Below are positions 1 through 6,174 of a stretch of 7,306 nucleotides of DNA, one piece after another; positions within the stretch are counted from its first letter, which is position 1; each line of letters opens with the position of its first letter. Both the position numbers and the translations under genes were made by a program. Source of the DNA: JAETTH01 sp964455975 (lineage in GTDB: Bacteria; Bacillota; Clostridia; TANB77; CAG-508); NCBI GenBank assembly GCA_964455975.1, contig CAYVYP010000058.1, positions 1 to 7,306 of the forward strand, given 5' to 3'. The notes beneath the pieces are model-generated. The model had not been told where the DNA came from. It searched no databases and saw nothing but the letters and a program-made list of their open reading frames with translations.

Positions 1-743
1 GAAGAATGTTTAGAAATGAAGGAATGGATATAAAACATAATCCTGAATTTACAAACATAGAACTTTATTCAGCATATGAAGATTACCATGATATGATGGA
101 TATAACAGAAGAAATAATTTCTAAATGTGCACAAAGTGTTTTAGGAACAACTAAAATAACATATCAAGGAACACCAATAGATTTAACACCATCATGGAAA
201 AGAATTTCAATGATTGATTCTATAAAAGAAGTATGTGGTGTAGATTTTAATCAAATTGAAACAGATGAAGATGCTATAAAAATAGCTAAAGAAAAAAATG
301 TAGAATTAGAAGAAGCAAAACAAACAAGAGGACATATTATAAATCAATTTTTTGAAACATTTGTTGAAGAAACTTTAATTCAACCAACATTTATTTATGA
401 TTACCCAGTAGAAGTTTCTCCATTAACAAAGAGAAAACCATCAGACCCAAGACTTACAGAAAGATTTGAAGTATTTATTGGAACAAGAGAGTATGGAAAT
501 GCATATTCAGAATTAAATGATCCAATAGACCAATATGAAAGATTTAAAAAACAAGCAGAAGCAAGAGATGCAGGAGACGAAGAAGCAAACATGATGGATG
601 AAGACTTCGTAAATGCATTAGAATACGGAATGCCTCCAACAGGTGGACTTGGAATAGGTGTAGATAGATTAATAATGTTATTAACAGATTCTGCTTCTAT
701 TAGGGATATATTATTATTCCCAACAATGAAGCCTTTAAACTAA
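1..743 (+). CDS. lysS: Lysine--tRNA ligase, class II (3' part)
   Basis: This is the C-terminal half of class II lysyl-tRNA synthetase, which charges tRNA-Lys with lysine using ATP in the cytoplasm. The frame is open from the window edge, reading G-R-M-F before the first ATG at 6, so that ATG is internal and the true start lies upstream. About 246 residues are visible of a usual 490-500. Class II motif 2 is seen at the start (FRNEG followed by HNPEF), then the conserved blocks PTFIYDYPVEVSPL and DPRLTERFE. Motif 3 (GGLGIGVDRL, from about position 642) carries the ATP-binding arginine. The protein ends normally after the LLFP block. The N-terminal anticodon-binding OB fold and motif 1 are outside the window. 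The next gene starts 27 bases later with no terminator between, so the two are probably co-transcribed. Identification is very secure. Confidence 0.97.
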   Translation, partial: RMFRNEGMDIKHNPEFTNIELYSAYEDYHDMMDITEEIISKCAQSVLGTTKITYQGTPIDLTPSWKRISMIDSIKEVCGVDFNQIETDEDAIKIAKEKNVELEEAKQTRGHIINQFFETFVEETLIQPTFIYDYPVEVSPLTKRKPSDPRLTERFEVFIGTREYGNAYSELNDPIDQYERFKKQAEARDAGDEEANMMDEDFVNALEYGMPPTGGLGIGVDRLIMLLTDSASIRDILLFPTMKPLN

Positions 744-769
744 ATTTTAACTATGAAAAAAGGAGTATT

Positions 770-973
770 ATGAAGGAAGGATTAAGTGATTTTTTAAAAA
801 TAGCATATAAATATAATAGAGTGAAAGATTTACAAGAAGCATTTGATGAATTTCCAGTAGAAGAGGAGTGGCATAAAGGAAAAATAGAAAATGTTTTAAA
901 AGAAGACACTGAAGAATATAAAAAAAGTTTTTATGATAGCTTAAAAGATGATAGTTCTGATAAAACTAATTAA
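770..973 (+). CDS. Hypothetical 67-residue acidic protein
   Basis: I do not recognise this protein. The start is ATG at 770, with an AGGAG Shine-Dalgarno site at 761-765, a rather short 4-base gap. The product is 67 residues, rich in Lys, Glu and Asp, with no signal peptide, membrane span or cysteine. The pattern of charged and hydrophobic residues suggests a mostly helical, soluble cytoplasmic protein. Its tail (residues about 57-67) is polar and probably disordered. Codon use matches its neighbours (AGA, ATA, GAA), so it looks native. It sits 26 bases after lysS and 42 bases before the M50 protease gene, which suggests an operon, but nothing in the sequence ties it to either function. The good ribosome site and tight spacing are the main support for it being a real gene. 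Confidence 0.7.
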   Translation: MKEGLSDFLKIAYKYNRVKDLQEAFDEFPVEEEWHKGKIENVLKEDTEEYKKSFYDSLKDDSSDKTN

Positions 974-1015
974 GTTAAGTATAAAAAATTAAAAAATAAA
1001 GTAAGGAGAACTAAA

Positions 1016-1745
1016 TTGTTTAATTTTTCTTTTGATAATAGAATTATATATATAATACTTGGAATCATGGTTGTAATGTCTCTTATGACTATGACTACAG
1101 GAAGCTTATTAGGAATATTACTTACACTTCCAGGAGTGATAGTTGCTATAACTTTTCATGAATTTGCTCATGCATATGCAGCAGATAAATTGGGTGATGA
1201 TACTCCAAGAATGCAAGGTAGACTAAATTTAAATCCATTAACACATTTAGATCCGTTTGGAATAATACTTTTAGTATTTGCTCATGTAGGGTGGGGAAAA
1301 CCAGTTCAAATTAATCCAAGAAATTTTGACAGTAAAATGTCAATGGAAAAAGGTGAAGCAATAGTATCTGCAGCAGGTCCAATAATGAATTTTATTCTAG
1401 CATTTGTATTTGCTATAATAACTGCTGCAATAGTAAAATTTGCACCAGGCTTTTATATAAGTCAAGTTGGTTATGTAATATGTACAATTTTAAAATATAC
1501 AGTTATAGTAAACATAGGGCTTGGAGTATTTAATTCCACTTCCACCACTTGATGGTTCAAAAATATTTAAAAATATACTTCCATATAATGCTAAATATTG
1601 GCTTGAAAAAAATGAAAGAATATTTTATATAATATTTTTAGTTTTATGGATAACAGGTTTAGCAGGATACATAATTTCACCAGTAATAGATTGGATATCA
1701 AATGGAGTATATTTGCTAGTATCTTTATTATTTAGCTGGTTTTAA
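1016..1745 (+). CDS. Site-2 protease family (M50) membrane metalloprotease, frameshifted
   Basis: This encodes an integral-membrane zinc protease of the M50 / site-2 protease family (the short YwhC-like type). Members cleave substrates within the membrane; the substrate here is unknown. The start is TTG at 1016, chosen because AAGGAGA lies at 1003-1009 with a good gap. A hydrophobic N-terminal region is followed by the zinc motif HEFAH (residues 48-52), then LNPLTHLDPFG and GWGKPVQINPRNF, all family hallmarks. The frame breaks at 1529-1535: it reads F-N then S-T-S-T-T and stops at 1550. The expected continuation L-I-P-L-P-P-L-D-G lies in the +1 frame and runs to the stop at 1743. Frame would be restored by five more bases, as if one of two TTTAA units had been lost. 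The shift cuts off the Asp of PPLDG (1551-1553), the third zinc ligand, so the short product should be inactive. Repaired length is about 244 residues, normal for the family. It may be a pseudogene or a sequence/assembly error. Confidence 0.88.
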
Positions 1746-1775
1746 AATATATAAAATAAAAGAAAGAGTATAAAA

Positions 1776-2769
1776 ATGAAAGACATATTAACACTAGGAA
1801 TTGAATCAAGCTGTGATGAAACGTCTGTAGCCATTGTAAAAAATGGCAGAGACGTTCTTTCAAATGTAATAAATTCTCAAATAAAAATACATGAAAAATT
1901 TGGTGGAGTAGTACCAGAAATAGCATCAAGAAACCATGTGCAAGCAATAACAGAAGTTACAACAGAAGCCTTGAAAAACGCAAATTTAACTTTTAGCGAC
2001 ATAGATGTAATATCTGTTACATATGGACCAGGACTAGTAGGCGCACTTTTAGTTGGATTATCATATGGCAAGGCTTTAAGTTATGCTACATCAAAGCCAC
2101 TTGTAGGTGTAAACCATATACAAGGACATATTGCTGCTAACTATATAACACATAAAGAGCTAAAGCCACCTTTCTTATGTCTTGTAATATCTGGTGGACA
2201 TACTCATTTAATACATATAAAAGATTATACACATTTTGAAATATTAGGAAAAACTAGAGATGATGCAATAGGAGAAGCTTTTGATAAAATAGCAAGAGTT
2301 GTGGGACTTCGGATATCCTGGTGGACCTAAAGTAGATAAACTTGCTAAAGAAGGAAATCCTAACATACAACTTCCTAAAACACACTTTGAAAATTTAGAT
2401 TTTAGTTTTAGTGGAATAAAAACAGCAATAATTAATTTAAATCATAAAAATTCAAATATTAATAAAGCAGATTTATGCTGTAGTTTTGAACATACAGCTA
2501 CTGAAATATTAATAGAAAATACATTAAAAGCAGCTAAACAATTAAATATAAATACTATTGCATTAGCTGGTGGAGTATCTGCAAATAGTTACATAAGACA
2601 AGAATTTTTGAAGTTAGAAAAAACCGATAATATGAAAGTATATTATCCAGATCCAGTTTTATGTACAGATAATGCAGCTATGATAGCTTCAGCAGGCTAC
2701 TATAACTATTTAGAAAATAATATTTCTAATTTAGATTTAAATGCAGTACCTAATTTAAAAATTGGATAG
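1776..2769 (+). CDS. tsaD: tRNA N6-threonylcarbamoyladenosine transferase TsaD, with +1 frame disruption
   Basis: TsaD transfers the threonylcarbamoyl group from threonylcarbamoyl-AMP to A37 of ANN-reading tRNAs, working with TsaB and TsaE in the cytoplasm. The start is ATG at 1776 with a weak AAAGAG site upstream. The first part (178 residues) has the ASKHA-fold start GIESSCDET, the block YGPGLVGALLVGLSYGKAL, the metal ligands His114 and His118 (HIQGH), SGGHTHL and GEAFDKIAR. After Leu178 (CTT, 2307-2309) there is one extra base, C2310. The zero frame then reads CGG and stops at 2328-2330. Dropping the C gives GYPGGPKVDKLAKEG and a normal C-terminal half with SFSGIKTA, AGGVSAN and CTDNAAMI, which holds the third metal ligand Asp. 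Corrected length is 330 residues, close to the usual 335-340. The two halves are otherwise intact and use native codons, and the gene is essential in most bacteria. Real decay is therefore less likely than a sequence error or a recoding event. Confidence 0.95.
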
Positions 2770-2782
2770 AAAGGAAAAGTAA

Positions 2783-3490
2783 ATGTCAATTTATGCAATT
2801 TCAGATTTACATTTATCCTTCGACACAAATAAACCAATGGACATTTTTGGAGACAATTGGGATAATCATTCAGAAAAAATTAAAATCAATTGGAATAATA
2901 CAATAAAAAAAGATGATTTAGTATTACTTCCAGGTGACTTTTCGTGGGCAATGAATTTAGAAGATACATATAAAGATTTTGAATTTTTAAAAAATTTGCC
3001 AGGTAAAAAATTGTTACTAAAGGGAAACCATGACTATTGGTGGAATACAATCAATAAAATGAATAATTATTTAAAAGAAAATAATTTTGAAAATATAGAT
3101 TTTTTATATAATAATAGTTATTTGTTTGAAAATTATATAATAACGGGAACCAGAGGATGGGCAATAACAGACACTGATAACAGTAGTAAAATTTTAAAAA
3201 GAGAAAATTTAAGATTAGAATTATCGCTAGAACAAGGTGTTAAACAATATGGAAAAGATAAAAAAATAATTGTATGTATGCATTATCCACCAATAACAAA
3301 TAGTAACAATAAAATTACAATATATCAGGATTTCATAGAAACAATGAAAAAGTATAATGTAGAAAAATGCATATATGGACATTTGCATGGAGCATCACAT
3401 AAAGATGCTTTTCAAGGAATTATAGATAATATTGAATTTGAATTAGTTAGTTGTGATTACACAGATTTTAAATTAATAAAATTAGATTGA
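2783..3490 (+). CDS. Calcineurin-like metallophosphoesterase (COG1768-like predicted phosphohydrolase)
   Basis: This is a 235-residue cytoplasmic phosphoesterase of the calcineurin-like fold, using a two-metal centre. The metal-binding motifs appear in order: SDLH (D8, H10), LPGDFSW (D52), GNHDYWW (N82, H83, D84), MHYPP (H167) and YGHLHG (H200, H202). The early block GDNWDNHSEKI and the GDFSWAM and DYWW variants resemble the COG1768 predicted phosphohydrolases, a family whose substrate I do not know to be established. There is no signal peptide or membrane span. The start is ATG at 2783, with AAGGA at 2771-2775 just after the tsaD stop; 13 bases separate the genes, so co-transcription with tsaD is likely. 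The frame is intact and codon use is native. Enzyme class is secure; substrate is not. Confidence 0.9.
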   Translation: MSIYAISDLHLSFDTNKPMDIFGDNWDNHSEKIKINWNNTIKKDDLVLLPGDFSWAMNLEDTYKDFEFLKNLPGKKLLLKGNHDYWWNTINKMNNYLKENNFENIDFLYNNSYLFENYIITGTRGWAITDTDNSSKILKRENLRLELSLEQGVKQYGKDKKIIVCMHYPPITNSNNKITIYQDFIETMKKYNVEKCIYGHLHGASHKDAFQGIIDNIEFELVSCDYTDFKLIKLD

Positions 3491-3542
3491 TATACTTAAA
3501 TTGTGAGATTACTATAATATTAGAACTTTGAATAATAATGTA

Positions 3543-3612
3543 AAATAGTTTTGTGAAATAGTTTTGAAAAGTTAATTTTGACAAAATAGTAAAAAAATAG
3601 TATAATAATAGT
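3543..3612 (+). repeat. Five AATAGT repeats across the 3672 promoter
   Basis: AATAGT occurs five times in 69 bases, at 3544, 3557, 3585, 3596 and 3607. The first two lie within an 11-base direct repeat AAATAGTTTTG (3543-3553 and 3556-3566). The last three are spaced exactly 11 bases apart and run through the promoter spacer and -10 region, so they would lie on one face of the helix. Such phased copies could be binding sites for a regulator. In such AT-rich sequence some repetition is expected by chance, so function is inferred. Confidence 0.5.
3578..3606 (+). promoter_or_regulatory. Perfect consensus sigma-A promoter for the small membrane protein gene
   Basis: TTGACA at 3578-3583 and TATAAT at 3601-3606 are separated by exactly 17 bases, the ideal housekeeping promoter. 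The -35 box sits inside a 13-base palindrome, ATTTTG-A-CAAAAT (3575-3587), which could be an operator. Transcription would start near 3613, giving a leader of about 59 bases before the ATG at 3672. A promoter this strong in front of a 90-residue gene suggests either high expression or repression by a bound protein. Confidence 0.85.
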
Positions 3613-3634
3613 AAGTACCGTATAAAAACAACAC

Positions 3635-3652
3635 ATCTCAAAAATTTGAGAT
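3635..3652 (+). promoter_or_regulatory. Inverted repeat in the leader of the 3672 gene
   Basis: ATCTCAAA and TTTGAGAT form a perfect 8-base inverted repeat with a 2-base AA centre, ending 19 bases before the ATG and just ahead of the AAAGGG ribosome site (3658-3663). The centre is too short for an unstrained RNA loop, though a hairpin with the inner pairs open is possible. A DNA operator for a dimeric repressor downstream of the start site is the simpler reading. No terminator-like T run follows it. Confidence 0.45.
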
Positions 3653-3671
3653 AAAAGAAAGGGTTATTATA

Positions 3672-3944
3672 ATGAAACGGTTTTTTGACAAAGTTTTTGA
3701 ATTAGCGACAGCAGTTGGAATATTTTCATTCTGTGGAATGATAATAACTGCAATTTATGGATTTATCAAATATCCAAATTCTTTAATGACAATGGATCCA
3801 GAATTTGTACATTTATCAGAAGCAGACCCTGAATTATGGCACCTCATTTTAATCCTATCGGCTGTGTTCGTAATAGCACTTGTTTTATTTATAATATCAG
3901 TTGGTATATTAAAAAAACTTGCTAATAAAAGACGTCATCATTGA
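3672..3944 (+). CDS. Unknown small two-span membrane protein
   Basis: I do not recognise this 90-residue protein. The start is ATG at 3672, with AAAGGG at 3658-3663 and its own promoter at 3578. Two hydrophobic segments (about residues 11-33 and 58-82) flank an acidic loop with several Asp and Glu. The N-terminus (MKRFFDK) and C-terminus (KKLANKRRHH) are positively charged, so both ends should face the cytoplasm with the acidic loop outside. No catalytic motif is seen. Codon use differs mildly from its neighbours (CGG, CGT, CTC, ATC, TCG), and codon 3 is the only CGG in the AT-rich part that is not at a frame break. With its strong promoter, repeats and terminator it forms a self-contained unit between two housekeeping groups, perhaps acquired or under separate control. 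Possible roles include a small membrane regulator or stress protein, but nothing in the sequence decides this. Confidence 0.8.
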   Translation: MKRFFDKVFELATAVGIFSFCGMIITAIYGFIKYPNSLMTMDPEFVHLSEADPELWHLILILSAVFVIALVLFIISVGILKKLANKRRHH

Positions 3945-3960
3945 TGGCGTCTTTTATTAG
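3922..3960 (+). terminator. Intrinsic terminator overlapping the end of the 3672 gene
   Basis: An 18-base-pair stem (3922-3939 with 3943-3960) with a 3-base loop and one U-G wobble. The core pairs GACGTCATC with GATGGCGTC, flanked by AAAA on the 5' side and TTTT on the 3' side, so it could work in both directions. The 5' arm encodes the last codons of the small membrane protein, and the TGA stop (3942-3944) lies at the loop. A ribosome at the stop would cover part of the stem, which may link translation to termination. Confidence 0.85.
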
Positions 3961-3989
3961 TACTTTTAAAATAAAATATGTAAAAAACC

Positions 3990-4017
3990 TTGCAATATTA
4001 ATATAATATGATATAAT
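3990..4017 (+). promoter_or_regulatory. Extended -10 sigma-A promoter for tig
   Basis: TTGCAA at 3990-3995 and TATAAT at 4012-4017 have a 16-base spacer, and TG at 4009-4010 makes an extended -10 (TGATATAAT). The predicted start is near 4024, which leaves a leader of about 31 bases before the chosen tig ATG at 4055. It follows directly after the terminator at 3922-3960, so the tig-clpP-clpX group appears to be a separate transcription unit. Confidence 0.75.
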
Positions 4018-4039
4018 ATTTTAGCAAACTTAAAGCATG

Positions 4040-4047
4040 AAAGGAAG
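4040..4047 (+). promoter_or_regulatory. Ribosome binding site that fixes the tig start
   Basis: AAAGGAAG lies 7-9 bases before the ATG at 4055 and downstream of the in-frame ATG at 4037. It can serve only the later ATG, so translation should begin at 4055. The 4037 ATG has no comparable site before it. Confidence 0.8.
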
Positions 4048-4054
4048 ATTTAAA

Positions 4055-5338
4055 ATGAGTATGAAAATGGAAAAAACAGAAAAAAATAACGAGGTAAAAT
4101 TAGAATTTACTGTAGAAGCTGAAAAATTTGAAAAAGCAATTAAAACAGTATATACAAAAAATGCTAAATATTTTAGTGTACCTGGATTTAGAAAAGGTAA
4201 AGTTCCTTTTGAAATGGTAATAAAACATTATGGTAAAGAAGTATTTTATGAAGATGCTTTTAATGAAGTAGCGGGAGAAGAATTTGAAAAAGAATTAAAA
4301 GAAAATAATATAGAAGCAGTATCAAGACCAGATATAGATATTAAACAAATAGAATCTGGAAAAGATTTGATTTTTACTGCAGTAGTACAAGTTAAACCAG
4401 AAGTTACTTTAGGTAAATATAAAGGTATAAACTTAACAAAAGTTGAGTATAATGTTCAAGATGAAGATATTAACCATGAACTTGGTCACATGCAAGAAAA
4501 AAATTCAAGACTTATATCTGCAAATGATAGAGCTGTTAAAGATGGAGATACTACAGTTATAGATTTTGAAGGTTTTGTAGATGGAAATGCATTTGATGGT
4601 GGAAAAGCTGAAAACCATGAATTAGTAATTGGAAGCAAAACATTTATACCAGGATTTGAAGATCAAATTATAGGTATGAAAATTGAAGAAGAAAAAGATA
4701 TAAAAGTTACTTTTCCAGAAGAATATTTTTCAAAAGAATTAGCAGGAAAAGAAGCTACATTTAAAGTAAAATTACATGAAATAAAAGTAAAAGAATTACC
4801 TAAATTAGATGATGAATTTGCAAAAGATGTTAGTGAATTTGATACATTAGAAGAATTAAAAAATAGTATTAAAGAAAAATTAGAAGAAGAAAATAAACAA
4901 AAAGCAAAATATGAAACAGAAGAAGCAACTATAAAAATTGTTTGTGATGAAACACCAATTGATATTCCATCAGGAATGATTGAAACTGAAATAGATAATA
5001 TGATAAAAGAAGTTGAACAAAGATTATCATATCAAGGATTAGGATTAGATCAATATATGCAAATGATGGGAAAAACAATGGAAGATTTCAGAAATGAATA
5101 TAAAGAACAAGCAGAAAAATCTGTTAAATCTAAATTAGTATTAGAAGCTATAGCTAAAGATGCAAAAATAGAAGTATCTGATGAAGATATAGCATCTAAA
5201 TTAGAAGAAATGGCTAAAAATTATAATAGAAAAGTAGAAGAGTTACAAGAAAATGAAAATCTAAAAAATTACTTAAAAGAAAGTATGAAAACAGAAAAAG
5301 CAATAGATTACATAGTTGAAAATGCAAAAATAAAATAA
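4055..5338 (+). CDS. tig: Trigger factor, ribosome-associated chaperone and peptidyl-prolyl isomerase
   Basis: Trigger factor binds ribosomal protein L23 at the exit tunnel and shields and helps fold nascent chains. With the start at 4055 it is 427 residues, normal for the family; the upstream ATG at 4037 would add six residues but lacks a ribosome site. The N-terminal domain has the ribosome-binding loop GFRKGK (residues 44-49). The FKBP-type isomerase domain covers about 160-245, with DGDTTVIDFEGFVDG and the block LVIGSKTFIPGFEDQIIGM. The long helical C-terminal domain (about 250-427) is rich in Lys and Glu and includes the conserved LPKLDDEFA segment. It has its own promoter at 3990 and precedes clpP by 72 bases, the common tig-clpP-clpX order that links folding with degradation. 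The frame is intact. There is no odd codon use and no CGG codon. Confidence 0.97.
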   Translation: MSMKMEKTEKNNEVKLEFTVEAEKFEKAIKTVYTKNAKYFSVPGFRKGKVPFEMVIKHYGKEVFYEDAFNEVAGEEFEKELKENNIEAVSRPDIDIKQIESGKDLIFTAVVQVKPEVTLGKYKGINLTKVEYNVQDEDINHELGHMQEKNSRLISANDRAVKDGDTTVIDFEGFVDGNAFDGGKAENHELVIGSKTFIPGFEDQIIGMKIEEEKDIKVTFPEEYFSKELAGKEATFKVKLHEIKVKELPKLDDEFAKDVSEFDTLEELKNSIKEKLEEENKQKAKYETEEATIKIVCDETPIDIPSGMIETEIDNMIKEVEQRLSYQGLGLDQYMQMMGKTMEDFRNEYKEQAEKSVKSKLVLEAIAKDAKIEVSDEDIASKLEEMAKNYNRKVEELQENENLKNYLKESMKTEKAIDYIVENAKIK

Positions 5339-5372
5339 TTTCATAATAAAAGGGATGTTTAGTATTTTTAAA

Positions 5373-5392
5373 TCATAAATTTATATTTATGA
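5373..5392 (+). other. AT-only hairpin ahead of clpP
   Basis: TCATAAAT and ATTTATGA can pair as an 8-base stem with a 4-base loop (TTAT), ending five bases before the strong TAAGGAGG ribosome site of clpP. The stem contains almost only A-T pairs and no T run follows, so it is not a convincing terminator. It could be a processing or stability element, or chance in AT-rich sequence. Confidence 0.3.
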
Positions 5393-5410
5393 AAAACTAA
5401 GGAGGATATT

Positions 5411-6013
5411 ATGATAGAAAATAGTTTAGTTCCATATGTTATTGAACAAACTGCAAAAGGAGAAAGATCATATGATATTTTCTCAAGACTTTTAAAAGAC
5501 AGAATTATATTTTTAGGAGAACAAGTAGATGCTGCATCAGCAAGTTTAGTAGTAGCTCAACTTTTATTCCTAGAATCAGAAGACCCAGATAAAGAAATAT
5601 TTTTATATATTAATAGTCCAGGTGGATCTATTACTGATGGAATGGCAATAGTTGATACAATGAATTATATTAAATGCCCAGTATCTACAATATGTGTAGG
5701 TATGGCAGCAAGTATGGGAGCAGTTTTATTAGCATCAGGAGAAAAAGGAAAAAGATTTGCAACACCAAATGCAGAAATATTAATTCATCAACCATTAATA
5801 GGTGGTGGCGGTCTTTCAGGACAAACTACAGAGATAAAAATACATGCAGACCATATGGTAAAAACAAGAGAAAAATTAAATAAATTATTAAGCGAAAGAA
5901 CAGGTCAACCATTAGATATAATTAATAAAGATACAGAAAGAGATAATTATATGACAGCACAAGAAGCTTTAGAATATGGATTAATAGATGGAATAATGGA
6001 TAAGAGACAATAA
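5411..6013 (+). CDS. clpP: ATP-dependent Clp protease proteolytic subunit ClpP
   Basis: ClpP is the serine peptidase chamber of ClpXP and related complexes. Two seven-subunit rings degrade proteins fed in by an ATPase such as ClpX, encoded next. The product is 200 residues, the usual length of about 195-205. The catalytic triad is visible: Ser101 in GMAASMGAV, His126 in ILIHQP and Asp174 in KDTERD. The N-terminal VPYVIEQT and YDIFSRLLKDRIIFLG blocks and the substrate-strand glycines around SPGGSITDGMAI are typical. The start ATG at 5411 follows a near-perfect TAAGGAGG site. It lies 72 bases after tig without a clear terminator and is probably transcribed from the tig promoter. The frame is intact, with native codon use. 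Confidence 0.98.
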   Translation: MIENSLVPYVIEQTAKGERSYDIFSRLLKDRIIFLGEQVDAASASLVVAQLLFLESEDPDKEIFLYINSPGGSITDGMAIVDTMNYIKCPVSTICVGMAASMGAVLLASGEKGKRFATPNAEILIHQPLIGGGGLSGQTTEIKIHADHMVKTREKLNKLLSERTGQPLDIINKDTERDNYMTAQEALEYGLIDGIMDKRQ

Positions 6014-6057
6014 GAATAAAATTATTATTCTTAAGTAACTAAATTTTAATTAGTTAC
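6011..6057 (+). other. Two tandem AT-rich stem-loops after clpP
   Basis: The first stem pairs TAAGAATAA (6011-6019, including the clpP stop) with TTATTCTTA (6025-6033) across a 5-base loop. The second pairs GTAACTAA (6035-6042) with TTAGTTAC (6050-6057) across 7 bases. Neither is GC-rich and neither is followed by a clean T run, so termination is doubtful. They may protect or process the mRNA between clpP and clpX. Confidence 0.35.
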
Positions 6058-6070
6058 ATATAATAAATTG

Positions 6071-6169
6071 CCTCTACAAATAAAAAAACATGTAGAGGTG
6101 AGCTTTATTTTTAAAGCTCACCCCTTAAACTTATATAGAAACTAAAGAGGAAAAATAAAGAAAGAGGTG
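6071..6169 (+). promoter_or_regulatory. Structured clpX leader with a possible ribosome-site switch
   Basis: CCTCTACA (6071-6078) pairs with TGTAGAGG (6091-6098). GGTGAGCTTTA (6097-6107) pairs perfectly with TAAAGCTCACC (6112-6122) over a 4-base loop. These stems share two bases and no T run follows the second, so it is not a standard terminator. CACCCCTT (6119-6126) can also pair with the clpX ribosome site AAGAGGTG (6162-6169) at seven of eight positions. That pairing would exclude the second hairpin, so hairpin formation could expose the ribosome site. AGAGG appears three times (6094, 6146, 6163), giving several rival pairings. Pairing is seen in the sequence; regulation is inferred. Confidence 0.4.
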
Positions 6170-6174
6170 CTATA

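Noticed and set aside
401..592. Minus-strand open frame inside lysS
   Set aside because: It lies fully inside the well-supported lysS frame and shows no recognisable protein features.
601..660. Other CGG trinucleotides in the AT-rich part as possible shift sites (for example in lysS TAC GGA, clpX TGC GGA, tig GCG GGA)
   Set aside because: These span two codons and are not read as CGG; the proteins continue in frame through them.
1529..1552. M50 break as a third CGG-linked recoding site
   Set aside because: No CGG codon is present and the change needed is five bases, so it is a different kind of lesion.
1732..2071. Two minus-strand open frames (1732-1947 and 1877-2071) over the start of tsaD
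   Set aside because: They overlap a clear tsaD coding region and each other, so they are antisense shadows.
4002..4007. A second TATAAT as the tig -10 box
   Set aside because: It is only six bases from the TTGCAA -35 box; the TATAAT at 4012 has a 16-base spacer and a TG extension.
4037..4054. ATG at 4037 as the tig start
   Set aside because: The ribosome binding site lies after it (4040-4047) and fits the ATG at 4055.
5674..5883. Alternative + frame within clpP
   Set aside because: The clpP frame holds all three catalytic residues and the other frame gives a low-complexity Lys/Arg/Asn-rich product.
6097..6122. Intrinsic terminator between clpP and clpX
   Set aside because: The hairpin is perfect, but CCTTAAAC follows instead of a T run, so it was described as a leader structure.
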